NCBI RefSeq assembly: GCF_000375425.1
Contig: NZ_AQXG01000008.1
Coordinates: 1-64,000 of the forward strand
Length of the DNA: 64,000 nucleotides
Origin: Gracilimonas tropica DSM 19535
GTDB taxonomy: Bacteria; Bacteroidota; Rhodothermia; Balneolales; Balneolaceae
Reading direction: 5' to 3'
Positions 1 to 8,905 of this stretch are shown here, one piece after another. The notes under the pieces were generated by a model that was not told where the DNA came from, did not search any database, and saw only the letters and a list, made by a program, of their open reading frames with translations. Position 1 is the first letter of the stretch, and each line of letters starts with the position of its first letter. The position numbers and the translations under genes are program-made.

Positions 1-39
1 TTATGAGTCGACTGCTCTAACCAACTGAGCTACGGGCCC
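1..39 (-). tRNA. tRNA with CAT anticodon (Met or Ile2), 5' half; left att copy
   Basis: Read on the minus strand, these bases fold as a tRNA 5' half: 7-nt acceptor strand GGGCCCG, TA, D stem GCTC, a 9-nt D loop, GAGC, A, anticodon stem GTCGA and the full loop CTCATAA with anticodon CAT. The 3' half must lie left of the window, so completeness cannot be seen. The same 39 nt recur at 47154-47192. The copy here would be the functional gene if the left flank supplies TCGAC plus the T arm. Bases upstream of its 5' end (40 onward) are island sequence, and no clear TAnnTTTG box is seen there. Confidence 0.8.
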
Positions 40-203
40 TTGTATGTTTAAAGCCAATGTCATTTTACTGATGACGCCAATTTTGGCTTTTTGTACCCAA
101 GGTTGTACCCCAGATAACTTGCCAAAAACGATTGTACCTCTTGTTAAAAAAAGGTTATCGGTTTATGTGTTCTTGTTAAAGACACCGGCTTTCCTTTTCA
201 GGT

Positions 204-222
204 CGCTTACAAACTGTAAGCG
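204..222. repeat. Palindrome CGCTTACA-AAC-TGTAAGCG near left att
   Basis: A perfect 8-bp inverted repeat with a 3-nt centre. The 10-mer CGCTTACAAA recurs in the same orientation near the right att site (47050-47059). A recombinase or accessory-factor arm site is possible; this is inference. Confidence 0.4.
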
Positions 223-511
223 CGCCAAAGATAAATATCTTAAAACTCAGAGTCGAATGTTTATGAGCCAAATTTTCAAATAAAACCAGATCTTTTGGTT
301 CTAAGAAATGGCTCCCAAATTTTGCTTTTAAGGCTCTTGATTCAATTTGTTGGGGTGAATGTATCCTACAATCTAAAGTGCAGCTAAACGAACGCAGATG
401 AATCGTTCTAATTATTTCAAGGAAACAGTAACTATATACCTCCTAATCCTGGGCGACTATTGATTAAAAAATAACCTCATATAGTAAAAGCCGAAAAAAG
501 TATCTTTTTCA

Positions 512-796
512 TGTTTCAATGTTTCAAATACATAAAAAGTAACTCTACGTATATGTATTCCCTGTTTTTCTTGAAACATTTTATGAAACATTCATGAAAC
601 ACAATGAAACATTGATACATTTTGGTGAAACAGAAATGTTTCATTCTTGTTTCAAGGATAATGGTCAATAAGTGGTTGTTATTTAATGGTTAATAATATT
701 GAAAGGTTCTGCTATGAAACATGCATGTTTCAGGAAATGTTTCATAAAAATCGAGCTTTAAATATGAATAAAGATCGATTTTAGACTTTTGAAACA
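512..796. repeat. Cluster of 13 TGAAACA/TGTTTCA heptamers (iteron-like)
   Basis: Exact heptamers begin at 512, 520, 572, 584, 595, 605, 626, 637, 648, 715, 726, 738 and 790 in both orientations. Some pair into palindromes, for example the facing copies at 715-732 around ATGCAT. Thirteen copies of a 7-mer in 285 bp is far above chance even in AT-rich DNA. It looks like a protein-binding array (integrase arm sites, excisionase or regulator sites, or origin iterons). The cluster ends just before the integrase remnant. Confidence 0.75.
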
Positions 797-836
797 TTTT
801 TAGGGAAAAAGTTAAAGAATTCTGATTTTTGTTAAA

Positions 837-1198
837 AAAATCTTATAAAACACTATCACAAATTCAAAAAAGAACTGGATGCGTATTTAAAGATTCGTGG
901 TAAGATAAGCCCCAGTGACTATGTGTTTATTTACACGGGTGGAAATACAAAAGGCCAACCGGTTCGGGGTATGAGAGTGTATCGGGAATTTAAGCGCTAC
1001 TGCAAAGAAGCGGGAATTTCTACCTCACGCACTTTACATGGTATGCGACACCAAGCGTTTACCACTTGGATTGAGAAAGGGTTTCATACGGCTGAAGCAA
1101 GCTATATGGCAGGACATTCAAGTCAGAAAGTGACTGAAAAATACACCCATTTGACTGTTAAGCGTCTAAAAGACAAAATGGATAAGCTTCACAATTGA
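837..1198 (+). pseudogene. Tyrosine recombinase, C-terminal remnant
   Basis: The open frame following the stop at 833-835 encodes about 120 residues that align with the C-terminal third of the intact integrase at 45695-46963: LKIRG, FIYxGG, TKG, RTLHGMRHQA, TTWIE, GFHTAEAS, MAGHSSQ and VTEKYTHL. The His-x-x-Arg, His and Tyr of the catalytic site are present, but the core-binding domain and the first catalytic Arg are gone. A GTG at 923 could start a short product, but this is better read as a relic of an earlier, related element. Upstream sequence is the TGAAACA cluster, so the 5' part was lost by deletion or rearrangement. Confidence 0.85.
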
Positions 1199-1283
1199 CA
1201 GCAATATTTGGTATATTTTTAGCATAATTATGTAAGGTGTTTTGCAGCTAATAGTCTATTTTTAGCATTCACAAAATTTAGCT

Positions 1284-1748
1284 TTGCTTAAAAAAATCCA
1301 CAAAACAAAGATTTTTAAAATCTCAGCACGACTTCTGCTGGTCGTATTTGCTATGCACGTGTTAAGTGTGCACAGTCTGGCAGAGTCATTGGTGTATTGT
1401 TTTGAAGATAATGGCGATGTAAATGTTGAATCAAAGGCAGAGCTTGGAATTTTATTTAATAGTGAAGCTGAGGTACATAAAGAGGACGGTCACGATCACG
1501 AACAGGAAACGGTTTTTCACCAAGATAATGACCACCATCAGGATGTTCCTATTTCTTTACTCTGTGCCAAGGAAGACAAGCTAAATCGCTTTGACCAGCA
1601 TAAAACAGTCGCTGATCTTAAACGAGCAGTTTTTCAAAAAAGCGAAATCACTCCGGTCTCCCGTTCCCTTCAGCAAATTATTTTCTTACCGCCGGTTATA
1701 GAAAATTCTATCACCACCAATCTACAGACGGTAGTACTTCTGAATTAG
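1284..1748 (+). CDS. Small exported His-rich protein (YC-CC-PP-like) heading a Cus operon
   Basis: The product has 154 residues from a TTG start; no ATG is available before the hydrophobic segment, and a stop lies in frame at 1263. The N-terminus is a basic stretch followed by a hydrophobic run ending SLAES, a plausible signal peptide. A YC pair follows, then a His/Asp-rich stretch (residues about 65-95, with HEDGHDHE-like and DNDHHQD runs). The C-terminus is hydrophobic with a PP motif and ends VVLLN. Length, N-terminus and PP tail resemble the proteins at 18528-18983 and 29360-29791, each also first in a metal module. I infer a periplasmic metal-binding accessory related to the HYC_CC_PP family; this copy lacks the CC pair. 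It lies 118 bp upstream of the CusC gene. Confidence 0.6.
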   Translation: MLKKIHKTKIFKISARLLLVVFAMHVLSVHSLAESLVYCFEDNGDVNVESKAELGILFNSEAEVHKEDGHDHEQETVFHQDNDHHQDVPISLLCAKEDKLNRFDQHKTVADLKRAVFQKSEITPVSRSLQQIIFLPPVIENSITTNLQTVVLLN

Positions 1749-1866
1749 GCCATACAGCCCCTCCTATCCCTAATTCACATTGAGAATGCCCTTCATACTT
1801 CACAGGATCATAGTATCCCGTGCGCATTTCTCATCAATCTACAACAGCTAAAAGGCTGAATACTAC

Positions 1867-3237
1867 ATGTCAAAATATATCAAAACGATGCTGCTCATCG
1901 GCACGCTTGTGCTTGCTGCCGGTTGCGCCAGCGAACGAACGGTACTTCAAACACCATCTGAAAGCACGCTTATAGAACATGAATCCGAGGACTATTCTTC
2001 TCAGATTCTAAACAGAAATTTAAACTCTTCGGCCAATTCGATTACTATTGGCGACACGCTGAGCTATCGAACGGCACTGGCTAAAACGCTCCTCGAAAAC
2101 CCCGGTCTGCAAAGTTATGCCTGGCAAGTTCGGGTTAAGGAAGCCGAGCGCATTCAAGCTGCTTTGTTGCCCAATCCGGAACTGGAAGCCGAAATGGAAA
2201 ACTTTGGAGGAACCGGCCCTTTTGAAGGCTATGATTCCAGGGAAACCACAATAAGGCTCAGCCAAAAAGTTCTCTTAGGGGCTGATCGGATGAAACGGAA
2301 ACGACTGGCCGGTTTAAGCACTGAGCTCGCCGGGTGGGATTACGAAACCCAGCGTTTAAATACGCTCACCGGACTCACACAAGCTTATACGTCCGCTTTG
2401 GAAGCCCAACTGCAATGGGAACAACAAAAAGAGTTATTAGATGTTGCCCGACAATTTTATGAAAGCGTGTCGGCGCAAGTCGAAGCCGGGAAAGTTTCAA
2501 AACTGGAGCAGACCAAAGCCCAAGTGGAACTCTCTCGTGCACGCATAGATCTGGAAAACAGGCGCAATTCGATGCAATCCGCTTTTACCACACTGGCCTC
2601 ATTTTGGGGAAGTGATCAGGTATCATTCTCAGTATTGTCAGGAGAGTTAGGGATGCCGGATTCTATTCCAGACTACCAATACGTGGCCGAATTTATAGAG
2701 CAAAACCCGGATGTAGCTCGCTGGACTACCGAGATTCAGCAACGGGAAGCTTCCCTTTCGTATGAGCGATCCAAAGCCATTCCTGATATAAAAATCAGCG
2801 GCGGGTATCGCTGGATGGAAGATCTTGGAGCTGAAGCTGCTTTGGTTGGTGTTTCTATCCCTCTTCCATTTTTTGATCGCAACCAAGGGAATGTAAAGGC
2901 GGCTCGTTATGAGCTCAACCTTGCGGAAAAGTTGCGGGAGTCTGCCAGAATTGAGGTGCAAAAAGCCCTTCAAAATAGCTATAACAAGTTACAGGCTGCT
3001 TTATATGAGGCCGAACAACTTCAAGCTGAAGTCTTGCCCGGAGCCCAAACGGCTTATAAAGCTGCCCAAGCCGGCTACCGGCAGGGCAAGTTTGATTTCC
3101 TGGAAGTACTGGATGCCCAGCGAACTTTATTTACCAGCCGGACCCGCTACGTGCAAGCGCTGGCTGAACTGAACCGTGCCATCGCACAGGTTGAGCGACT
3201 GATCGGTACGCCCTTGAATGAAATTTCTACCAACTAA
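1867..3237 (+). CDS. cusC: CusC/CzcC-type outer-membrane efflux lipoprotein (TolC family)
   Basis: A 456-residue outer-membrane factor of a heavy-metal RND tripartite pump. The N-terminus is a lipoprotein signal with lipobox LAAGC. The body shows the duplicated alpha-helical hairpin pattern of the OEP family: a first half with LLENPGLQSY and NPELEAEMENFGG, and a second half with NPDVARW, VSIPLPFFDRNQG and GYRQGKFDFLEVLDAQRTL. It should form the trimeric outer-membrane channel. It precedes cusB with a 20-bp overlap if the first possible start of that gene is used, or a 13-bp gap with the preferred start, so it is co-transcribed with cusB and cusA. Confidence 0.92.
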   Translation: MSKYIKTMLLIGTLVLAAGCASERTVLQTPSESTLIEHESEDYSSQILNRNLNSSANSITIGDTLSYRTALAKTLLENPGLQSYAWQVRVKEAERIQAALLPNPELEAEMENFGGTGPFEGYDSRETTIRLSQKVLLGADRMKRKRLAGLSTELAGWDYETQRLNTLTGLTQAYTSALEAQLQWEQQKELLDVARQFYESVSAQVEAGKVSKLEQTKAQVELSRARIDLENRRNSMQSAFTTLASFWGSDQVSFSVLSGELGMPDSIPDYQYVAEFIEQNPDVARWTTEIQQREASLSYERSKAIPDIKISGGYRWMEDLGAEAALVGVSIPLPFFDRNQGNVKAARYELNLAEKLRESARIEVQKALQNSYNKLQAALYEAEQLQAEVLPGAQTAYKAAQAGYRQGKFDFLEVLDAQRTLFTSRTRYVQALAELNRAIAQVERLIGTPLNEISTN

Positions 3238-3250
3238 TTATTTGAATCCC

Positions 3251-4531
3251 ATGAAACAGAGATTAAAAACAATGAAGATAATCAATGTATTAATTCCGGT
3301 GTGGATGTTGCTTTTGAGTGGAGCCCTCATAAGCGGCTGCAGTTCTCAAAATGAAAATACTCCACAAACCGAAAACCACGCTACGGCAGATGAACATGGC
3401 AGTGAAGAAACTCAACATACAGAGGTAGAAGGTGAACACTTGGAGGAACAGAGCGAAGGAACCGGTGAAGTTCATCTTTCTCAAGAGCAAATAGCTTCTC
3501 TCAGCATAAACGTAGACACCCTGAAAGCCGGGAGTGCAAGCTCCGTGATTCAACGGCCCGCCAGTGTGATGTACGATATGGATCGCATTGCAAAAGTGGG
3601 TCCGCGTATTGAGGCTAAAGTCGTTCAGGTAATGAAAGATCTCGGTGACTACGTGGAAGAAGGAGCACCCATTGCTCAAATGAGCAGCGTTGGACTTGGT
3701 AAGATCAAAGCCGATTATATTCGCCTCAGAGCAGCCATGAAGAAAGAAGAAGCCCACTTTAAGCGTGAGCAGAGTTTGTACGAGCAGGATATTTCCAGTC
3801 AGGCTGAGCTGTTGCAGGCCGAATTGGAATATGAGCAGGCCAAAGCTGAGCTTGATGCGGTCTCGGAAGCGTTGCGCTTGTACGGCTTGTCGCAAAATGA
3901 CATCCAAAATATTAAGGCCGGAAGTGAAACTCCGCTTTCCTATTTCTATCTGAGCAGTCCGTTAAACGGAACGATTCAGGAGCGGAATCTTTCTCCCGGG
4001 CAAACCATCAGCCCAAATGAAACACCGATTCACGTTGCCGACCTGTCTAAGGTTTGGGTGATGATAGATGGGTATGAGCAGGATATCCGCTATCTGGCTA
4101 CCGGCCAAACTGTGGAGCTTTCGGTACGAAGCATTCCTGGAATCACCTTTGAGGGAACGACCGACTGGATCTCGTACGAGCTGGAAAAAGAAACCCGTAC
4201 CATGCCCGTGCGTGCGCTTTTTGATAATCCTGATGGACAACTGCGTGCCGGCATGTTTGGTACCGCTCGCATCTACACCAATTCAAAGGAAACCGCTGCC
4301 CTCATTCCGGTGGACGCCGTTCAGCAAATCGAAGGCACCGATCGGGTCTTTGTGCCCGGTGATAAGGCCGGAAGTTTCCGTCCGATTGCCGTTACGCTTG
4401 GAAATGAACGAGATGGGTTTGTTGAGGTGATCTCCGGCTTAGATCCGGGGCAAACAGCTGTTGTTTCCGGGGCTTTTGACCTGAAATCGGCCTTAACCGC
4501 CGCAACCCGGAGTGCAGATCATGGCCACTAA
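3251..4531 (+). CDS. cusB: CusB/CzcB-type periplasmic adaptor (membrane fusion lipoprotein)
   Basis: This is the adaptor linking CusA and CusC. I place the start at 3251 because the signal peptide and lipobox LISGC follow directly; ATGs at 3218 and 3272 are also possible. After a Glu/His-rich linker (about residues 40-85) come the beta-barrel and lipoyl half motifs (GPRIEAKVVQVMKDLGDYVEEGAPIA), an alpha-helical hairpin (about residues 160-215), the second lipoyl half (LSPLNGTIQERNLSPGQ) and a membrane-proximal domain (AALIPVDAVQQIEG). The length of 426 residues is normal. The His-rich N-terminal linker is typical of metal adaptors that also bind the cargo ion. Confidence 0.92.
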   Translation: MKQRLKTMKIINVLIPVWMLLLSGALISGCSSQNENTPQTENHATADEHGSEETQHTEVEGEHLEEQSEGTGEVHLSQEQIASLSINVDTLKAGSASSVIQRPASVMYDMDRIAKVGPRIEAKVVQVMKDLGDYVEEGAPIAQMSSVGLGKIKADYIRLRAAMKKEEAHFKREQSLYEQDISSQAELLQAELEYEQAKAELDAVSEALRLYGLSQNDIQNIKAGSETPLSYFYLSSPLNGTIQERNLSPGQTISPNETPIHVADLSKVWVMIDGYEQDIRYLATGQTVELSVRSIPGITFEGTTDWISYELEKETRTMPVRALFDNPDGQLRAGMFGTARIYTNSKETAALIPVDAVQQIEGTDRVFVPGDKAGSFRPIAVTLGNERDGFVEVISGLDPGQTAVVSGAFDLKSALTAATRSADHGH

Positions 4532-4574
4532 TGCAGATCGGATCAACAAAATTATCACCCTGAATATTTGACCT

Positions 4575-7500
4575 ATGCTTGAACAAATTATTGATAAAGT
4601 ATTAAAGAACCGGCTGACCATCTTTATTTTGGTAGCCGCAGTAGCGCTCTATGGCTACTTTTCCTTTCGGGATGTACCCATAGATTCCTTTCCCGACGTT
4701 TCACCCACACTCGTTCAGGTGTTTACCTCCAGTCCTGGACTTTCTCCGGTAGATGTGGAAACCCAGATCAGTTATCCCATCGAGATCTCCATGTATGGAT
4801 TGCCGAAGCTGGACCGGGTGCAGAGCACCTCCATTTTCGGGCTTTCCAGAGTGAATATTTACTTTGAGGAAGGAACCGACATTTACTTTGCCCGGCGACT
4901 GGTTAACGAACGACTGTCGCAGGCCAAAAACGAGATACCGGATGGACTTGGTGAACCCCAACTTGGCCCCATTACCACCGGACTCGGAACAGTATTGATG
5001 TACGAGGTTAAGAATAAAGAAGGCTACGATCACTCTCTGATGGACATTCGAACCGCCCAAGACTGGATCGTAAAACCGCAGCTGCGAACGGTGCCCGGTG
5101 TTACGGGTGTGCTGTCGATTGGCGGTGATGTTCGTCAGTTCCAGGTCAAAGCCGATATGAATGCCCTCGTTTCTCGCGGTCTTACGCTTGACGATCTTGA
5201 AGGTGCCCTCAACAAAAACAATCGTACGGTGGGTGCTTCTTTTCTGGAACGCGGAGGAGAGGAATACCTTGTGCGCGGTTATGGGTGGATTCAACCCGAC
5301 GAAGAAGGGATTACTGATCTTGAGAATATTATCGTATCCAACGAAAACGGTACTCCGGTGTATGTAAACGATGTAGCTGAAGTGGAATTTGGCTCCGAAA
5401 TCAAGCGGGGAACGCTGGTTGCCAACGGAGAAGAATCGGTAGGCGGCTTTGTGTTGAAACTCATCGGAACCAACACACAAGACTTGCTGGCCGAAATGGA
5501 TAACAAAGTGGATGCCATCAACAATGCCCTGCCCGAAGGGATGGTTATGGAAACGTTCTATTCACAAGGTGAACTGGTGGAAAAGGCGGTGGGTACGGTT
5601 ACCAATGCCCTGTACATCGGGGCCATTCTGGTGCTCATCGTGCTGTACTTTTTTATGGGAGATATCCGATCCACGCTGATCATTATTTCTACAGTTCCCA
5701 TCGCCTTTTTGATCGCTTTCATAGGCATGAAATGGCTGGGCATATCGGCCAATCTGATGAGTCTTGGTGGACTGGCAATCAGCATCGGGATGATTGGTGA
5801 CAGCGCTACCGTGATTGTGGAAAACACTTACCGCCTGCTTGAAGAACGTAAAGAGGGAAATATTTCCCTTACACGTATCGTCAGCGAAGCGGCAAGGGAG
5901 GTAATCCGGCCCGTATTTTTTGCCACCAGCATCATTATCATTGTATTTCTCCCGCTCTTCTCGCTGGAAGGCGTGGAAGGTAAAATGTTCAAGCCTTTGG
6001 CTTTCACGATCACCTTTGCCCTGGCAGGAGCCATCTTCCTGGCCCTGACCTACATTCCGGTCATCTCCAGTTTTATTCTCCCGGATAAAGGCATGGATAA
6101 GGAACCCTGGCTGGTACGGAAACTGAAGGATGTCAGCAAACCGTTTATTGAGAAAACGGCCCGGTATCCTAAAATGGTTTTTGCAACAGCGGTGGTGTTG
6201 TTTGCAGCGAGCATGGCCCTGTTCCCCTTTCTCGGCACCGAATTTGTACCTACACTTCGGGAGGGTACCTTTGCCGTTCGCTCGGTTTTACCTCCGGGCG
6301 CTAACCTCCCCACAACTACAGACTACGCCCGGCGCATACAGCAATCCATGGAAAATTTCCCTGAAGTAGAGAGCATCCACAGCCGTGTGGGGCGGGCCGA
6401 GGTAGGGGGAGACCCTGAACCGGTCAATGTGGTCTTCAATGTCGTGAACCTCAAACCATTAGACCGGTGGGAATGGGGACGTGATTACGAAGAACTTCAG
6501 ACCGCGATGGCAGAAAAACTATCCGAGGATCTACCCGGCGTTTCTTCCAATTTCTCCCAACCTATTCAGCTTCGTACTGATGAGCTGCTAAGCGGCGTTC
6601 GGGCCCAAGTGGTTGTGAGTTTATATGGCGATGACCTGGATGTGCTGGCTGAAAAAGCAGGTGAAATCCAGGCCATTGCTGAAGGTGTGGAAGGAGCTGT
6701 AGATGTCCGCGCCCAGCAACAAGGCGGCAAACCGCAAATCCTGGTTCGTCCGGATCGTGAGCAGTTGGCCCGGCTGGGAATTAGCATGGATGACTTCCTT
6801 AACACCGTAGAAACCGGGATCGGTGGATCGGTATCCGGGCAAGTCTTCGAAGGCATCCGACGCTTCGATATCTTTGTTCGCCTACAGGAATCTCAGCGAA
6901 CCCACATTGACCAGGTTCGCGATCTACCCATCCGTACGGCTAAAGGAGCATTGGTTCCGCTGTCACAAATAGCCGATGTGGAAGTCTTTACCGGACCAAA
7001 GCAGATCTCCCGAAATAAAGCCAGTCGCCGAACCTATGTACAGCTTAACGTGAGAGGACGAGACATGGGAAGCGTAGTCAGTGAAATTCAGCAAAAGGTG
7101 GCTGAGCAGGTCGAACTACCGGCAGGATATTTCACCGAATACGGCGGACAGTTTGAAAATCAACAGCGGGCGATGGCGCGGTTGTATGTAGTGGTTCCCA
7201 TTACGCTGGGACTCATTTTTTTCATGCTGTTTTCCACCTTCAGTAGCTGGAAATACGCTGTGCTCATCTTCCTGAATATACCCTTTGCCACTATCGGTGG
7301 TATTGTAGCGCTTTGGGTGTCCGGTCTCTACTTGTCCGTGCCGGCAGCCGTGGGTTTTATCGCCATCTTTGGTATCGCGGTACTCAATGGCGTGGTGCTG
7401 GTTTCCTACATCAACCAACTTCGGGAGGAAGGACTTGAAACCCACAAGGCAGTTGTTAAAGCCGCCTTGTTACGGCTACGCCCTGTACTCATGACGGCCT

Positions 7501-7679
7501 TAACCACCGGTCTCGGACTGATTCCGTTGCTACTGGCAAACGATATCGGCTCGAATGTGCAACGTCCTCTGGCAGCCGTGGTAGTTGGTGGTCTGGTAAC
7601 ATCGACTCTGCTTACACTGGTGGTATTACCCACTATCTACAAGTGGTTCGCTGAACCAGTAGAACACGTTGAACTGTAA
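4575..7679 (+). CDS. cusA: CusA-type heavy-metal efflux RND transporter
   Basis: An inner-membrane proton-driven RND pump of 1034 residues with the normal 12-TM, two-loop layout: an N-terminal TM, a large periplasmic loop, a TM2-6 block around residues 340-500, a second loop, and TM8-12 near the end. TM4 carries AISIGMIGDSATVIVEN with Asp409 and Glu416. The extra Asp of the CzcA signature DFGxxxDG is absent, so it is closer to the CusA (Cu/Ag) side than to Zn/Co/Cd pumps. That substrate guess is inference. It is the third gene of the cusCBA operon and is followed by a stable hairpin and a P-II gene. Confidence 0.93.
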   Translation: MLEQIIDKVLKNRLTIFILVAAVALYGYFSFRDVPIDSFPDVSPTLVQVFTSSPGLSPVDVETQISYPIEISMYGLPKLDRVQSTSIFGLSRVNIYFEEGTDIYFARRLVNERLSQAKNEIPDGLGEPQLGPITTGLGTVLMYEVKNKEGYDHSLMDIRTAQDWIVKPQLRTVPGVTGVLSIGGDVRQFQVKADMNALVSRGLTLDDLEGALNKNNRTVGASFLERGGEEYLVRGYGWIQPDEEGITDLENIIVSNENGTPVYVNDVAEVEFGSEIKRGTLVANGEESVGGFVLKLIGTNTQDLLAEMDNKVDAINNALPEGMVMETFYSQGELVEKAVGTVTNALYIGAILVLIVLYFFMGDIRSTLIIISTVPIAFLIAFIGMKWLGISANLMSLGGLAISIGMIGDSATVIVENTYRLLEERKEGNISLTRIVSEAAREVIRPVFFATSIIIIVFLPLFSLEGVEGKMFKPLAFTITFALAGAIFLALTYIPVISSFILPDKGMDKEPWLVRKLKDVSKPFIEKTARYPKMVFATAVVLFAASMALFPFLGTEFVPTLREGTFAVRSVLPPGANLPTTTDYARRIQQSMENFPEVESIHSRVGRAEVGGDPEPVNVVFNVVNLKPLDRWEWGRDYEELQTAMAEKLSEDLPGVSSNFSQPIQLRTDELLSGVRAQVVVSLYGDDLDVLAEKAGEIQAIAEGVEGAVDVRAQQQGGKPQILVRPDREQLARLGISMDDFLNTVETGIGGSVSGQVFEGIRRFDIFVRLQESQRTHIDQVRDLPIRTAKGALVPLSQIADVEVFTGPKQISRNKASRRTYVQLNVRGRDMGSVVSEIQQKVAEQVELPAGYFTEYGGQFENQQRAMARLYVVVPITLGLIFFMLFSTFSSWKYAVLIFLNIPFATIGGIVALWVSGLYLSVPAAVGFIAIFGIAVLNGVVLVSYINQLREEGLETHKAVVKAALLRLRPVLMTALTTGLGLIPLLLANDIGSNVQRPLAAVVVGGLVTSTLLTLVVLPTIYKWFAEPVEHVEL

Positions 7680-7693
7680 TTATAAATAGATAC

Positions 7694-7726
7694 AAACCTT
7701 CAAGGTATTTGAAACCTTGGAGGTTT
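7694..7726 (+). promoter_or_regulatory. Intercistronic hairpin between cusA and the P-II gene
   Basis: AAACCTTCAAGGT pairs with ACCTTGGAGGTTT (13 bp with one G-U pair, 7-nt loop). No T-run follows, only CATTAAAACC, so it may be a weak terminator, an RNA-stabilising stem or an attenuator. A comparable stem stands before the second P-II gene (35575-35612). Confidence 0.6.
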
Positions 7727-7744
7727 CATTAAAACCAACTTACT

Positions 7745-8065
7745 ATGAAAGAGATTAAAGCATTTATTCGTACCAACATGATTGATTACGTCATTGATGG
7801 CCTTGAAGCCTTACCAGAACCGCCTGGTATAACCTTATCGGATGTGCGGGGATGGGGGCACGTTAAAGCCGAAGATAAAGCACGGCTCACCAACCGTATA
7901 AAACTGGAAACCGTTGTTCCCGATGAACGGGTTGCTGAAATTATTGATACGATCATCCAAAAAGGAAAAACGGGCAATTCGGGTGATGGCAAAATATTTA
8001 TATCCGAAGTAGATAAAGCTATAAGAATTCGAACTGGGGAAATCGACGATGAAGTGATTCGATAG
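7745..8065 (+). CDS. P-II family signalling protein linked to metal efflux (copy 1)
   Basis: This 106-residue protein carries the C-terminal P-II signatures TGNSGDGKIFIS (about 76-87) and RIRTGE (94-99), plus the MKEIKAFIR first strand. The T-loop (about 36-50, WGHVKAEDKAR) is short and lacks the Tyr uridylylated in GlnB, so classical nitrogen control by uridylylation is unlikely. P-II variants encoded beside CusABC/CzcCBA pumps form a described side branch of the superfamily. I infer a nucleotide- or metal-responsive regulator of the neighbouring pump. It is separated from cusA by the hairpin at 7694-7726. Confidence 0.85.
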   Translation: MKEIKAFIRTNMIDYVIDGLEALPEPPGITLSDVRGWGHVKAEDKARLTNRIKLETVVPDERVAEIIDTIIQKGKTGNSGDGKIFISEVDKAIRIRTGEIDDEVIR

Positions 8066-8218
8066 GCTAAGATTACATCACTTTATACCCCAAGATTGCT
8101 GCCATTTGACCGTGGCAGTAGTCATCTGAAATTATATTCGTGATAACAATGAACTGGGATTTTAAATGCACCGCTTCATTGTTGTTACAACAGCAACTTT
8201 TTAAACATAACTGTGACT

Positions 8219-8785
8219 ATGAAAGAACAAATTTTTCGTATAAAAAATATGGTGTGTGAGCATTGCGGAGAAGTACTGGAGAGTAAATTAAACGAAGCAG
8301 GTTTTGTTGTAGAATCAATGAGATTAGGCACTATAAAGCTCCAGGAACCGGTTAACGGGCAACAGTTTATCAAACTAACAAATATTGTTCATCAAAATGG
8401 ATTTGAAATCATAAGTGATAAAAGCAGTCAGTTGGTGGAACAAATCAAACATCTGATTATAGATGTTATTCATGGCCGGAATAAACTGGAGGGTAATCTG
8501 TCGGAGTATATAGTGGAGAACATTCACAAAGACTATCAACATCTTAGCAGACTGTTTTCCAGTGTAGAGGGAAAATCTATAGAACGATACTTTATTTTAC
8601 AGAAGATTGAGCGATCTAAAGAATTGATTGTTTATGGAGAGCAAAATTTAAGTGAGATTGCTTTCGAGCTTGGTTATAGCAGCCAACAGCACTTTTCGCG
8701 ACAGTTTAAAAAAGAGACGGGACTAGCGCCATCGCACTTCAAAGAAATTAAAGAACAAAAAAGAACTTCCATTGATCGCTTGTAA
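8219..8785 (+). CDS. HMA-domain / AraC-type HTH fusion regulator
   Basis: The 188-residue protein starts with an HMA-like metal-binding fold: KNMVCEHCGEVLESKL gives the CxxC pair, with a beta-alpha-beta spread to about residue 70. It ends in an AraC double HTH (about residues 85-180: YQHLSRLFSSVEGKSIERY, LSEIAFELGYSSQQHFSRQFKKETGLAPSHFK). A metal sensor fused directly to an AraC DNA-binding domain is the natural reading: metal binding by the two Cys would change operator binding. The start is ATG 8219; a GTG two codons upstream is possible. Likely targets are the divergent and downstream AT-rich genes, where ATCTGCAAGA occurs twice (8812 and 10790). Confidence 0.85.
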   Translation: MKEQIFRIKNMVCEHCGEVLESKLNEAGFVVESMRLGTIKLQEPVNGQQFIKLTNIVHQNGFEIISDKSSQLVEQIKHLIIDVIHGRNKLEGNLSEYIVENIHKDYQHLSRLFSSVEGKSIERYFILQKIERSKELIVYGEQNLSEIAFELGYSSQQHFSRQFKKETGLAPSHFKEIKEQKRTSIDRL

Positions 8786-8905
8786 CATAAAATTGCATAT
8801 AGATATCATACATCTGCAAGATTTCTTTGGCGGAAATAGATAGTATGGGTCAAATATTGGTATAAGAAAATATCATTACTGATTAAAAAGGGAGCAATAA
8901 ATTCT

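Larger units (their letters stand above)
40..836. other. Left-end non-coding region of the island
   Basis: No credible gene is seen over about 800 bp. The stretch is AT-rich. It holds three TGTACC motifs (92-98, 104-110, 133-138), a 19-nt palindrome at 204-222 and the TGAAACA cluster at 512-796. A reading frame of 79 codons at 44-283 lacks any recognisable feature and is not called. Confidence 0.6.

Noticed and set aside
44-283. 79-codon frame next to the left att site
   Set aside because: No recognisable family, begins inside the att-promoter area and overlaps TGTACC motifs and a palindrome; composition is non-coding.
512-796. CRISPR array
   Set aside because: Repeats are only 7 nt, occur in both orientations and have irregular spacing; no cas genes are present.
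7745-8065. GlnB/GlnK with nitrogen-control role
   Set aside because: The T-loop lacks the modified Tyr and no amtB or glnA lies nearby; the context is metal efflux.
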